NCBI GenBank assembly: GCA_037176705.1
Contig: CM073890.1
Coordinates: 102,104,591 to 102,168,590, forward strand
Reading direction: 5' to 3'
Source: Molossus alvarezi
Lineage: Eukaryota; Chordata; Mammalia; Chiroptera; Molossidae
Length of the DNA: 64,000 bases
A model generated the notes under the pieces. That model saw nothing but the letters and a program-made list of their open reading frames with translations, was not told the DNA's origin and did no database searches. This document shows, piece after piece, positions 46,828-57,908 of the stretch (position 1 is its first letter; each line of letters begins with the position of its first letter). The position numbers and the translations under genes are program-made.

Positions 46828-47046
46828 AAAAAATATATATTTTTTCTTTATTGATTTAGAGAGAGGAAGAGAGTGGGAGAGAGAGATAGAAACATCAATG
46901 AGAGAGAACATCGATTGGCCGCCTCCTGCATGCCCCACACTGGGGATGGAGCCCACAACCTGGGCATGTGTCCTGACTGGGAATTGAACCAGTGACCTCT
47001 TGGTGCATGGGTCAATGCTCAACCAGTAAGCCACAGGGGCTGGGCT
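46828..47046 (-). mobile_element. VES SINE, perfect 14-bp TSD
   Basis: Body ACATCGATTGGCCGCCTCC, head side AAGCCACAGGGGCTGGGC. AGAAGGACACATTT is identical at 46814-46827 and 47047-47060. Confidence 0.95.
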
Positions 47047-47060
47047 AGAAGGACACATTT

Positions 47061-48016
47061 TTAAAATTACAAAGTATTCTCAGTGTTCAATTTTCAGAGA
47101 AAAATATGACTTATTGATTGTTCACTTTTATTTTTTCATTCACATCTATATTTACTATTTTGCTTTTGTGTTAACATTATGGGTGTGTACTACTCCTGCA
47201 TCCAAGCAATTTGATAGATAAAATACACTGTAGAAATAATTCCCAATGTCTTAGAGCTCACGGAGTAATCAGAACAATCAGAAATAAAATTTACTGATAC
47301 TTAATTCAGATCCTTACAGTTTATGGATGTTGAAACTCTAATTTTACTACCAACATAACACTGAAAATCCAAAATAATGCTCTATCAAACAATAACATAT
47401 TCTAACATTTACCTAGTTTTTTGACTTTTGATTTCATTTTCCAATTCCACAAATCTCTGTATTGTAGGCATATGTTGTCATATGTGCATTAAAAAGTAGT
47501 GAATATGCCTGGTAGTATATTCCCAGGGTCTAACAAGATGTATTTTACATGGTCAGTACATGTTTGTTGATTGAAGGAATGATTTAGCTACCAAAATTAA
47601 TTTTAGAAGCATAAGTAAATAGGCTGCAAACATTTTTCTTAACTTTTACATGCATTTTTTATATAAACCTTCAGAAAAATTTTAAGTTATGCTTTACTTT
47701 ATATTTACTGTGAATGTCAAATTTATTTTTTAAATATATGAAATAAATCCCTATCTTTGCACTACTCAGGGACACAGCTTATAATAAGCAGTAACTTTTG
47801 GAAAATAATAGACTTGATACTTCTGAATGCATTCCCCAAAATAAATGAGATAAACTAGGTTTATAATCTTTATCACTTTCATTTCAAACAATTTTTCAGA
47901 AAATATCCTGAGTCAAAAGACAAAACAAATCCTCTAAACATATTTAAATTATTAGGTTCGTATCTATATATTAGTTTGTAAGCTCAAAAGCAAAGTGTTT
48001 TTCACATATTCCAAAT
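47061..48016. other. AT-rich non-coding DNA
   Basis: Nothing recognised. Confidence 0.55.
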
Positions 48017-48190
48017 TTATTTTCATTGTTGAAAGTATTACAGATGTTCTTCCTTTCCCCAAACTGAGCCCCCTCCACCCCACCCCGCCCTTCACCGCAC
48101 TATTGTCTGTGTCCGTTGGTCTGTGTCCATTGGTGATGCTTACATGCACAGAAGTTCTTCCGTTAATCTCTTTCCAGTCCCCGTCTTCTA
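48017..48190 (+). repeat. Bat interspersed repeat, copy 2
   Basis: TTTATTTTCATTGTTGAAAG, TATTACAGATGTTC, a C-rich stretch and CACTATTGTCTGTGTCCG, in the same order as 21453-21588. GTGTCCGTTGGTCT is followed at once by the near copy GTGTCCATTGGTGA. Confidence 0.65.
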
Positions 48191-49059
48191 ATATATTTTT
48201 ATTCTGACAGGTCTTTTATTATTTTAGTCCGAACTTCAAGTAGCATATCTTGGAAGAGTTCTGTTCACTACCTTTTGAGTTCTTCTGGGTCTGTGACTGT
48301 CTTTATATTTTTATTCCAGCCAAAATATTTGGCTGAAAGCAGCAATTTTGGTTTGTGGCATGTGTTTATTTTTTCTTTTAAATTTGTATAGACAACTTAT
48401 TGTTTTCTAGACTTTATGTCACAAAGACAAATTTTAAGTAAATCTGATTAATTTTCCCTTTCTATCATTTTTTGTCTGAATACTGGTGGGGCTCTTTATT
48501 TTTAATATTTGAAAACTAAATAGCACTTTTTCTTCTTCTTTTATGTCCATGCTTATGTTTACTACTTTGTAGGAGGAGCACTTTCTATTACAAATAGAGT
48601 CTCTCTTACGTCATTTCTGGAATTTAAATTCTCCATAGGAGAGACTGCCTATGTTCATTTTCTTCTTTTTAAAATGTGATTGTATTCTTAGCATAAAATT
48701 AAATCTATTTTCACTGTTTCCAAAGTGAATTTAATTCATATCCCATTATTTGTACCTATTTTAGTGTATTGGGTGTGACTTGTATCTTCAAATCAGTTTA
48801 CTGCATCAGAAATGTCCTCAATTACATTTGTCAAGGCTTTTTAATATGTTTGATGGCTTTTAAATATGTTAACATTTTAATGACTTGAGACATATGGCTT
48901 ATACATTGCAATGTGTTTGTTATACACTTTACCTGAACTATCTTACATAAACAGGGCCATTTTGAAAACTAATAGTAATCAGAACTGTGCCTAGTTAAAT
49001 CTAATTCATAAGCCTTGGTAATCTTGCTGTCATCTAACTCAACTACAGCTGTGAACTCA
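48191..49059. other. T-rich non-coding DNA
   Basis: Long T-rich stretches that could be an old minus-strand L1, but no signature block was identified. Confidence 0.4.
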
Positions 49060-49480
49060 TCTTCTAAAAACCCATTCCTTTCTCACGCTGACTTTGTGCT
49101 AATCCCACACTAGCTTGGGGTCTTTGCACTTGACGATTCTCTGAGTGGAACACTTTCCTGCCTGGTATCTGTCATTACTTCCCTGCAGTCTTCAGTTTCT
49201 GCTTAGGTTTCACTCCCAGGGACCTTCCGGCTACCCCGTTTAAACCAGAATTACTTCCTGACCCATCAAAAAGCTGTCAGTCTCTATCTAGCCTTATAGC
49301 TTGTTTAAACTTTTATTTCAAATGCCTTTCACAAACTGACATATTATATACCCTTTTCTTTGTTCATTTGTTTAACACACAAAAATATAAACTAGCTGTA
49401 AGAGCACTGTTATTTTGAATCTCTAGCATTTCTCCACTGCTCAGAACAGTGTTTAACAAATAGGAAGTTCTTAATATCTG
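49060..49480 (+). mobile_element. L2 (LINE2) 3'-end fragment
   Basis: TCAGTTTCTGCTTAGGTTTCAC, AAACTGACATATTATATACCC, TGTTCATTTGTTTAAC and GCTCAGAACAGTGTTTAACAA follow the order of the L2 3' end. Confidence 0.65.
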
Positions 49481-51714
49481 GAGAATAATTGAGTAAATTA
49501 AATTACATTGTATTCTGTATTACTAATATTTAGTTACTTTGCTTTTGTTCAGAACAATATGCTAACACAACTTAATATTAGTTAATTTAATGAAAGTGCT
49601 TTTAAAGAAGTTATTGAAAAATGTATCTCTGGCCAAAGAAGTTCTTTTGCCCTGAGATAAATAAGTTATGACTTCCTAGTACCTCATCAAACTGCCAAAG
49701 GGTAATTGTGGTTACAAGAAAATAACCGAAGCTTGTTTGGAGTTAAACATTGTGTATTTTATAAATCAAGGGCGCCTCAGTGAATTCCCTAATCCTCTGT
49801 CCCACAATATAGCAGAGAGGCAATTTCTAAATCAAAGCTTTTACTATGTAAGTGGTCAAATAAATCAAGCTATTTCCCAACGCAACATATTTATTGAATC
49901 TTTGTTGAGGAAAATGTCGCTTCAGTTAGAAACCTCCTTTATAAACATGGCATGATGAGGGTAACTTCTACCAACACCAAATAAAGCGTTTTGAAGATTT
50001 CCACCAAGTGGATTTGCAGTGTTCCTCCAGAGGAAAATTTCACTCTGTGAAAACCACAGTACTAAACAACAGCAGCTATTCTGTGATGCTAGTCACTTAA
50101 AAACATAATAGAATTTCGGTGATGAACTATTCAAAGTCGAAAGCATATTCATGTGACTTTTTTTTATAAAGAGAAACACAACAAAATATCAGAATAAAAG
50201 AAACAGACAGTGGTTAATTAAATTCTTCCGCCTTGACTGTAAGAGAAATGTTGGTGAATCATTAATGCTTTAAAACTGTCTCCTGGAAAGAAATTGCATT
50301 TTCAAATGCACTTGTTACACCCCTTGGCGTTGTACTGGTGCAGTAATGCACTATTAACGTGCCGCACACCCCGGAAACTTTAATTGCTGCTTCTCATTTT
50401 CTTACTGTGGCTGAAACTAATATCTTGATGAAGGTTGTATCATAGAAATGACAACTGCCCAAATATTAGTACAAATACTCTAAAGTGGCATTAGTTAGGC
50501 CATAAATAGTCTTGCTTCTGGTCAACAAAAGAAGTCAGTGGCATTAACTGTCCAGTTGGAAAAATGCGTGGGTGAATATTCCCAAAGCTGATAAAATAAA
50601 AAGAGGTCAGTCACTTCTTAAAGACTGTAATAAGAATTCAAAATGCATCTTTGAAGTTGACAAAGTCAATACATTGCCCCCATGTAAGTTTATTGTTTAG
50701 CAAATTCAAGTAAGGAATACAGTGTGATACTTGCACAAACCTAATACAAATACAAATGCAATTATAAAACATTATTTGTACAATACACTTCAGAAAGCTC
50801 TGTCCTCATCATAAAATCATAGACTATTTCAATGTAGTAATTATTTTGTTTACACCTCCTCATTTTTTCTTCAAATGCCATTTATCAAGGTAGAAATTAC
50901 CACTTGGGTTTTATCAATTTCGGTGATTTCCCCAGCCACTAAGATAAAAGGAGACCTACTCTTGGAGAACTAAAATAAGTGCTTAACTGTTTATTGCCTT
51001 TACTTTTACTTGATTGTATTGCTTGGTTTATTTCACTTTGCATTGGTATAAAACACAGAAAAATAATACATTTTGTATAATTTTAACTAATACTTTACCT
51101 ATTATAGACTGCCTCACTCCACAGAGATTATAAAAAATATATCTATAAGAATACTGCAGGATAGGTTAAATCAATCCTGAAGTTTAGTTTCCTAAAAGCC
51201 AGAGTGAAATGAAGATGTTATTTCATCGATTTTAGTAAGAACAAAGGAAAATCAAAGATATCTTAAGAAAATCAAGCAGAAGTATTTGGGATCTTGCTTC
51301 CTGGCATATGTTGTCAGTTTGGGCTCCAGTAACCTCTTGTAAAAATTATCTAAAGTAAATCAAATGATTAACCTGTTACAATGATATAAAGTACTATTAA
51401 TATACATTATTGCCTGTGTGGACAATGAGGAGTATACTGAGTAATGACATTGGAACTATTGCTGTGACAAAGACAGGAATGAATTTTACATAATTCTTTA
51501 GTAATATGATTTTTGATCATGTAAAAACCACTGCAGTTTTGTTGAGAGAGCATGATGAAATTGTTTTAGTATATTGGTTTATTTGTGCAAAAAAAATTCT
51601 TAAGGTAACTTTTAGATAAAGAGAGAGACTTCTGCGTTGCAAAAGATTCTCTAATAACATCATATCTATACATCTATTTATGCTTCTTAAGAAGCTGGAT
51701 ATGATAGTTTTCTG
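49481..51714. other. Repeat-free, possible conserved non-coding block (49620-50600)
   Basis: No transposon recognised over about 2.2 kb. The 49620-50600 part has balanced composition, several homeodomain-like TAATTA/ATTAAT stretches and no simple repeats. Conservation is only suspected from the absence of insertions. Confidence 0.3.
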
Positions 51715-51726
51715 AAACTTGCTCAG

Positions 51727-51916
51727 GCCCAGCCGGTGTAGCTCAGTGGTTGAGCATCCACCCATGCACCAAGAGGTTGCTGGTTCGATTCCCAGTCAGG
51801 GCACATGCTCAGGTTGTGGGCCAAATTCCCAGTGGGAGGCATGCAGGAGGCAGCCAATCAATGTTCTCTCTCATCAATGTTTCTAGCTCTCTCTCTAAAA
51901 TCAATAAAGAAAAAAA
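51727..51916 (+). mobile_element. VES SINE, perfect 12-bp TSD
   Basis: GCCCAGCCGGTGTAGCTCAG, GGTTCGATTCCC, tail (A)10. AAACTTGCTCAG is identical at 51715-51726 and 51917-51928. Confidence 0.95.
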
Positions 51917-51928
51917 AAACTTGCTCAG

Positions 51929-52701
51929 AACTGTGGTTTAAACATAGAACTAGCCAAATTTCTGGGTGGGTTTGGCTAAAGATATACCTTCAGATAAACT
52001 TAGAATGATTTTTCTTGTAAAAGAAATGTGGATCTAGTCAAGTAAATGAATGATTAAATACTTGAAATTGTGAACCATACAGCATGTTTGGGATTATTTT
52101 AGCAAATTAATGTCTGTCTTCAGAAGAGACTAAAACTACAGGATTGCTTCTCAGACAGGAAAATATTTTTTGGATTCATTTTAACCATCTAACCCAATTT
52201 AATTTTTATTCTTTTTTTCTAGTTTTCTTTGAGAGAGAACCTCATAATTCCCTAAGTAAATTATTTCTACTCCTCTACCTTGAATGACTCTGTAGTGATC
52301 AGCAAAGAGGTCTCTAGCTCTCATCACCTTAAATTCACTCTTAAATCCATTCTCACCTATTCCAGAATCATTATTTTTCTGACCTGTTCATTTGTTTATT
52401 GAACATTGCCTTGCTTCCCACAAACACACTGTATTTTTTTAATCTCTCTCTCTTTTTTCTCTGAAAGGTACCACTGTTGCCATTTCTGGGTTCAAGCACA
52501 GTGTGCACACAACACTGACTCTGATTACAAGTGATGTGCCACATTAGTTAGTGACGCTGCACGTCTAAATAAGAAGAGACCAATGACCAAGATTTCTTTC
52601 GTGCAATGCCTATAAGTAGCATTTACTTGACTTAGCATTTCAGGAATGGAAAATCATTTAAGTTGTTAAAATAAGGCTTGGTAAATTATCTTTTCTGCAT
52701 T
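51929..52701. other. Non-coding DNA
   Basis: Nothing recognised. Confidence 0.5.
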
Positions 52702-52734
52702 AGACTTACTGCATTTTATTTATTTATTTATCTA

Positions 52735-52740
52735 TTTTTG

Positions 52741-52794
<54 letters not shown>

Positions 52795-53028
52795 CCTCAC
52801 CTGAGGACATTTTTCCATTTTTTGTTCAGACAGAGTGGGAGGGAGAGAGAGGAAGAGAAAGAGAGAAACATCGACGTGAAAGGGACACATCAAGTGGCTG
52901 CCACCTGCACGACCAACCAGGGCCGGGGACAAACTGTAACCAGGGCACGCGCCCTTAGTGGTAACCGAACCCGGGTCTCTCTGGACCACAGGCTGACACT
53001 CTAACCACTGAGCCAAACCAGCCAGGGC
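52735..53028 (-). mobile_element. VES SINE nested in the tail of an older VES
   Basis: An (AT)n run replaces its poly-A tail (52746-52790). The body ATCCTCACCTGAGGACATTT and head CCAAACCAGCCAGGGC are of the GC-rich type. TSD TATTTATCTA at 52725-52734 and 53029-53038 falls inside the tail of the older SINE. Confidence 0.9.
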
Positions 53029-53038
53029 TATTTATCTA

Positions 53039-53114
53039 ATATTTTTTTAATCCTCACCCCAGGATATTTTTCTATTTATCTCCAGATAGAATGGGAGTCA
53101 GGGAGAGAGAAGGG

Positions 53115-53151
<37 letters not shown>

Positions 53152-53311
53152 CAATGTGAGAGAGACACATTGACTGTATGCCTCCCACACGATCCTGGCC
53201 AGGACCAGGGATCAAACCACAACTGAGGTATGCGCCCTTGACTAGAATTGAATCCTCAACTCATTGGTCTGCAGGCAGATGCTCCAACCACTGAGCCAAA
53301 CTGAGCAGGCC
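53039..53311 (-). mobile_element. Older VES SINE hosting the nested copy
   Basis: TCCTCACCCCAGGATATTTT, a (GA)n run at 53117-53149, and head AAACTGAGCAGGCC. Its own TSD is AGACTTACTGCATTTTA (52702-52718) against AGATTTACTGCATTTTA (53312-53328), which brackets both SINEs. The 3' tail lies at 52719-52734, left of the younger copy. Confidence 0.9.
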
Positions 53312-53328
53312 AGATTTACTGCATTTTA

Positions 53329-55354
53329 GTACATGAAATTTAGAAACAGAAAGGGAACATAGACTGTAATAGTTGGGGCCATCTACTATACCTGACAATC
53401 ATTAATGTCAAGTCACTGATGACAGAGTATTCAGTTTTTCTTTATTACTGTTGTTATTATTATTTTATTACTGTTATTATTATTAGCTGGGAGAAGATGG
53501 ACACAGTTATTTTCAGAGCTACCTCCTTATATGGTTCTTATAGTCCCCCAAACTGCCTTAACCTGTAAATCACTTTTTTTAAAAAAAATGGAAACCTGTT
53601 AAAATACATTCTTATTTTCCTGTTTTAAATTTCTGGCCTGTCATTCATTTCACATTTTTTCCTGATTTTTGGATTGCTATAAAACTAATATAAAAAAGAA
53701 GTTACCCTCTCTTTGAAGATTTCATTTACTTTTCTGTTTGTTATAACATATATGAATATATAGACAAGTAATACTTCTTGTAATGCTTCAGTTATAATGG
53801 CATTATTATTTCATTTTTGAGGGATCTCATAATAATAAAGCAACATACTCAATGTCAGAAATATCAAAGATATAAAATGTAAAATCGTATACAATGTGCT
53901 TTTACTCTTTTAGAGTAATTTCATAGGTTCAACTATCTTTATTGGATCCTTATTGCTGTTTCATTCAAATTCAGATTATTTACTTTGTTATAAGTGTTTT
54001 TTCTTCTGGCACTGCCTTTCTTTTCTGGCCTTTTCTTTTTGTACTCCATGTCCTTAGTGTCTGCTGCATACACTGGGCTTATTCCTAAATTTATAGACTT
54101 GCTTGGGTGATCTTCACCATTTCAGAGGATTTCCTTTATGTAATGACATGTTTTGGTTTCAATGGGTTCATACATTTATTTATTTAAGATTTTTTCTTGG
54201 TCAAAAGTTCAAAAATTGAAAATACTATAGCATGTGATAGAAATTGAAAAATAGACTGACTAGTCTCTGTCCTTCATTAACTAATAACTGTTCTGTAGAA
54301 GTACATATGCAAAGACTTACTCCAAGTTGTGATAAACTTGTATTCTTGGGAACTAGGGAAACTTCTTTAAGGAGGTGATTTATTATTTTAAATAAGAAAA
54401 GTGAGTACAAATTAGCTAGATAAAGAACAGCCAGTGGAAGAAAACATAATAAAAAGAAAGTATAGCTGATTGGTGTTTTGTGGATGGAAGGAGCTCAATG
54501 CACTTAAGGAATGGGAAGAAAATGGTATGGCTTTATCATGGGGAGCTTTCAGAGGGTTGCTCACAAGGCTGAAGACATGGTCAGAGAGAAGAACTGGTAG
54601 GACCCTGTCCTCAGATCAATGGAGTTTTATTAGGGATGTAACTGGATCAAAATTTTATTTTGTTAAGATATCTTTGACTCCTGAGGGCATTGGAGGGAGT
54701 GAAAAGTGTAGAACTGAATGCATCTGAAATATTAAAGAGCCCCCTGTAATATCCAGTTAGGAATAAAAGCCAGACATGAAAGTCTTTCACAGAGGGAATT
54801 ACAGGTTACCTCAGTTATTGCTGGGACAAAGATTAGCAGAGTCATCAACCATCTTCTCAGTCTGCAACACCCAAGTGGTTGTTCCAGAAGTTTGCAGAGT
54901 TTCAGAGTTTAAGAATCTCTCAGAGTTCCCCACTACCTCAGTGTAGAGCACCAATATGAATGCTTTCAACAAGTCTGACTGGAAGTTGTGGTGAACATGA
55001 CAACTGCAACTGCCTCCATGAATTATGGTCTCTTTCTCGTCTGACTTCTTAACCTTGTGTGAGGACCTCTACTGCCTGACTTTGACTTTGACTCATAGCC
55101 ATATGAAGAAAGGATTCTGGGAGACAAAATTCTCAGGTTTGCTCCTGAGGGTTAGAGGTTACCTTAGGAGAGAGGTGGAGGTGATGATGAGTTGATCATA
55201 GACAGAAGGAAAATCTAGTCCTTTGTTAATTGCGGATCCATACAGAACAATTTGCCAATTTTAAATTTATTAATAACAACATTAACAAAATAATTCTTCT
55301 TTCTAACATGAAGCAACTCTTTCCTGTTTATAATATGAGATGTAGTCCCTTATC
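53329..55354. other. Non-coding, no element named
   Basis: Includes a TTA/TTG microsatellite-like stretch at 53445-53487. The part 54430-55230 is less AT-rich and may be an old repeat, but no family signature was identified. Confidence 0.4.
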
Positions 55355-56210
55355 TATGATAAAGATATGAGGAGATTCCAAAAAGGTGGCAGAGTGAATG
55401 GAAGCTATGCAAACCATCTCCCACGACAAAACTGGAATTACAAATAAAATAAAGCCAAATCATCAGGAAAAAGCAACAGAAAATCAACGGGAGAGGACCA
55501 TATAACCAGAGACAGGAAAAAAAAAGGACACTGGATTGAGCCTGGTAGATCTGCTGAGGCATGAAAGGGTAGGCTGGGAGCCCACAGACAGCAGCTGTTT
55601 TAGCTGTGAGCAGCACCCTTGGGGTAAAAATCCCAAGTTGGCTCCACAGCACAGAGGGCCAGGACAGAGCACTAAATTAGCTACAGCCACTCACCTTGGG
55701 CTCCGGCAGAAGTAGGGCAGACTGGACTGGAACTCTGTAGGGACACCCAGAAATTAGAGAGTGCTCAGAGTTATTGCTGAGTTATGATCACACAGGATGG
55801 TGTCCATCTTGCTCCTTCCCAGAGCTCTGAGGAGAAGCAGCAGCCACTCCATTGGAGATTTAATCCCACCCAGCTGGGCCAGAAAAATGCAAATTTGGGC
55901 TCATTAATAACCAGCACCAGCCCCACACTCTGAAAATCCTCTTATGCTGAACACCTGAGAGTTTTTTATTCAGCTGAGGGCCACAACCCAAGGCTCATCA
56001 AGTAACTGAGACTAATAGCCTCCAGGAAAAAAGCTAGAGGTTAACTGAACCTGGGCTTGCAAACCTACGCAGGAAAGTAAGACTGACAGTGGTGTTAAAT
56101 GTGGTTCCTTCCAAACTCATCCAAACCCAGAAGAGGGAGCCACAAACAACAGAACACCAACACCCACTGGGAGAATTTGTCAGGATCCAAAATCTACTGA
56201 GATATCCAAG

Positions 56211-57054
56211 ATGGTGAAACAAAGAAACAAATCCCAAATGAAAGAACAAGAGAACTCTAATGAAGATGATATAAATGAGCCATGATCTTGAGGAAGCTCA
56301 ACAGCAAGTAAGGAGTTCAACACCATGAGTAAAGATATAGAAACATTGAAAACCAACCAAGTGGAAATAAAAATGACATAGCAGAAATAAAGAACACATT
56401 GGAAGGAATAACCAGTAGAGTAGAGGAAGCTGAGGACCAGATCACTGAATTAGAAGACAGGGTAGGAAAAAATCAACCAATCAGAAACCCAAAAAGAGAA
56501 AACAATTAAAAAACAGGAAGACAGCTAAAAAAAACTGTGGGACAATTGGAAACGTAATGACATTCACATCATAGGAGTCCCTGAAGAGAAAAAAAATGAG
56601 CAAGAGTTAGAAAAATATTTGAAGAAATAGTGACAGAAGACTTTCCTAATTTGGTGAAGGAAGAAGGCATTTGAGTTCAAGAAGCACAGAGAGCCCTAAG
56701 TAACAAGAACTCAAATAGGCTCACACCAAGACACATAATAATTAAAATGCCCAAAATGAAAGACAAAGAGAGAATCTTAAAGGCAGCAAGAGATAAGCAA
56801 CAGGTTACCTACAAAGTAAACCCCATAAGGCTCTCAGCTGACTTGTCAACAGAAACATTACAGGCCAGAAGGGAATGGCATGAAGTAATCAAGGTCATGA
56901 AAAACAAGGATCTGAATCCAAGACTACTCTACCCAGCAAGGCTATCATTCAAAATAGAAGATCAAATAAAGAGCTACCCAGACAAAAAAAAAGGCTAAGG
57001 GGATACATTAGCACCAAACCAGCACTGCAAGAAATGTTAAAAGGACTGCTGTAA
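56211..57054 (+). pseudogene. L1 ORF1 pseudogene
   Basis: The start MVKQRNKSQMKEQENS is present; a stop follows after 24 codons. The C-terminal domain stays open at 56747-56998 (MPKMKDKERILKAARDKQQ, HEVIKVMKNKDLNPRLLYP). It ends ALQEMLKGLL plus stop. Sequence closely resembles the 30133 copy. Confidence 0.9.
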
Positions 57055-57099
57055 TTACCAGGAGAAATAGAAAGAAAAATAGAACCACACTAAACAAAA

Positions 57100-57892
57100 A
57101 TGGCAATAAATAAGTTCATATTAATAATCACCTTAAATGTAAATGGATTGAATGCTCCCATAAAAAGACACAGAGTAGCTGATTGGATTAGAAAACATGA
57201 CATATATGTTGTTTACAAGAGACCCACCTCACAACCAAAGACTCACATAGGTTGAAAGTGAAGAGATGGAAAAAATCTTCTAAGCAAATGTAAAGGAAAA
57301 AAAAGCTGGGGTAGCAATACTCATATCTGATTAAATAAATTTCAAAATGAAGGCCATAACTAGAGACAAAGAAGGCCTCTACATAATATTGAAAGGATCT
57401 ATCCAACAGGAAGATATAACTTGATAAACATATATGCACCCAATATAGGAGCACCAACATATATTAAAAATCTTATCCAGGACTTCAAAGGAGAAATCAA
57501 CAGCATTACAATAATAGCAGGGGACTTCAACACCCTGCTGACATCACTGGATAGATCCTCTAGACAAAATTAACAAGGAAACAGACTCTAAATGAAGTAC
57601 TAGAGCAAATGGATTTAATAGATATCTATAGAGAATTACACCCCAAAACTGAATTCACATTCTTCTCAAGTGCACATGGGACATTCTCAAAGATAGACGA
57701 CATGTTAGGACAGAAACTAAGTCTCTACAAGTTCAAGAAAATTAAAATCATATCAAGCATCTTCTCAGAGCACCATGGTATAAAACTAGAAATTAATTGC
57801 AACAAGAACATGCAAAGACATTTGAACACATGTAGGCTAAATAGCATGTTATTAAACAATGAATGGGTTACCAAGAAGATCAAGAAAGAAAT
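57100..57892 (+). pseudogene. L1 ORF2 pseudogene, endonuclease region only
   Basis: Start ATG at 57100 (MAINKFILIITLNVNGLNAP) with RHRVADWIRKHD following. A stop occurs after about 60 codons. The open frame 57609-57908 keeps MDLIDIYRELHPKTEFTFFS and [19 protein letters not shown]. It is cut before the reverse transcriptase domain. Confidence 0.9.
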
Positions 57893-57908
57893 TATGATAA
57901 AGATATGA

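Larger units (their letters stand above)
55371..57892 (+). mobile_element. L1 with complete 5' end but truncated in ORF2, 16-bp TSD
   Basis: Starts GGAGATTCCAAAAAGGTGGC at the same place as the 29299 element, and runs through 5' UTR, ORF1 and the endonuclease part of ORF2. It stops at AAGATCAAGAAAGAAAT, homologous to about 31875 in the longer copy. TATGATAAAGATATGA is identical at 55355-55370 and 57893-57908, directly abutting both ends. There is no 3' half, 3' UTR or poly-A tail. Confidence 0.93.
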
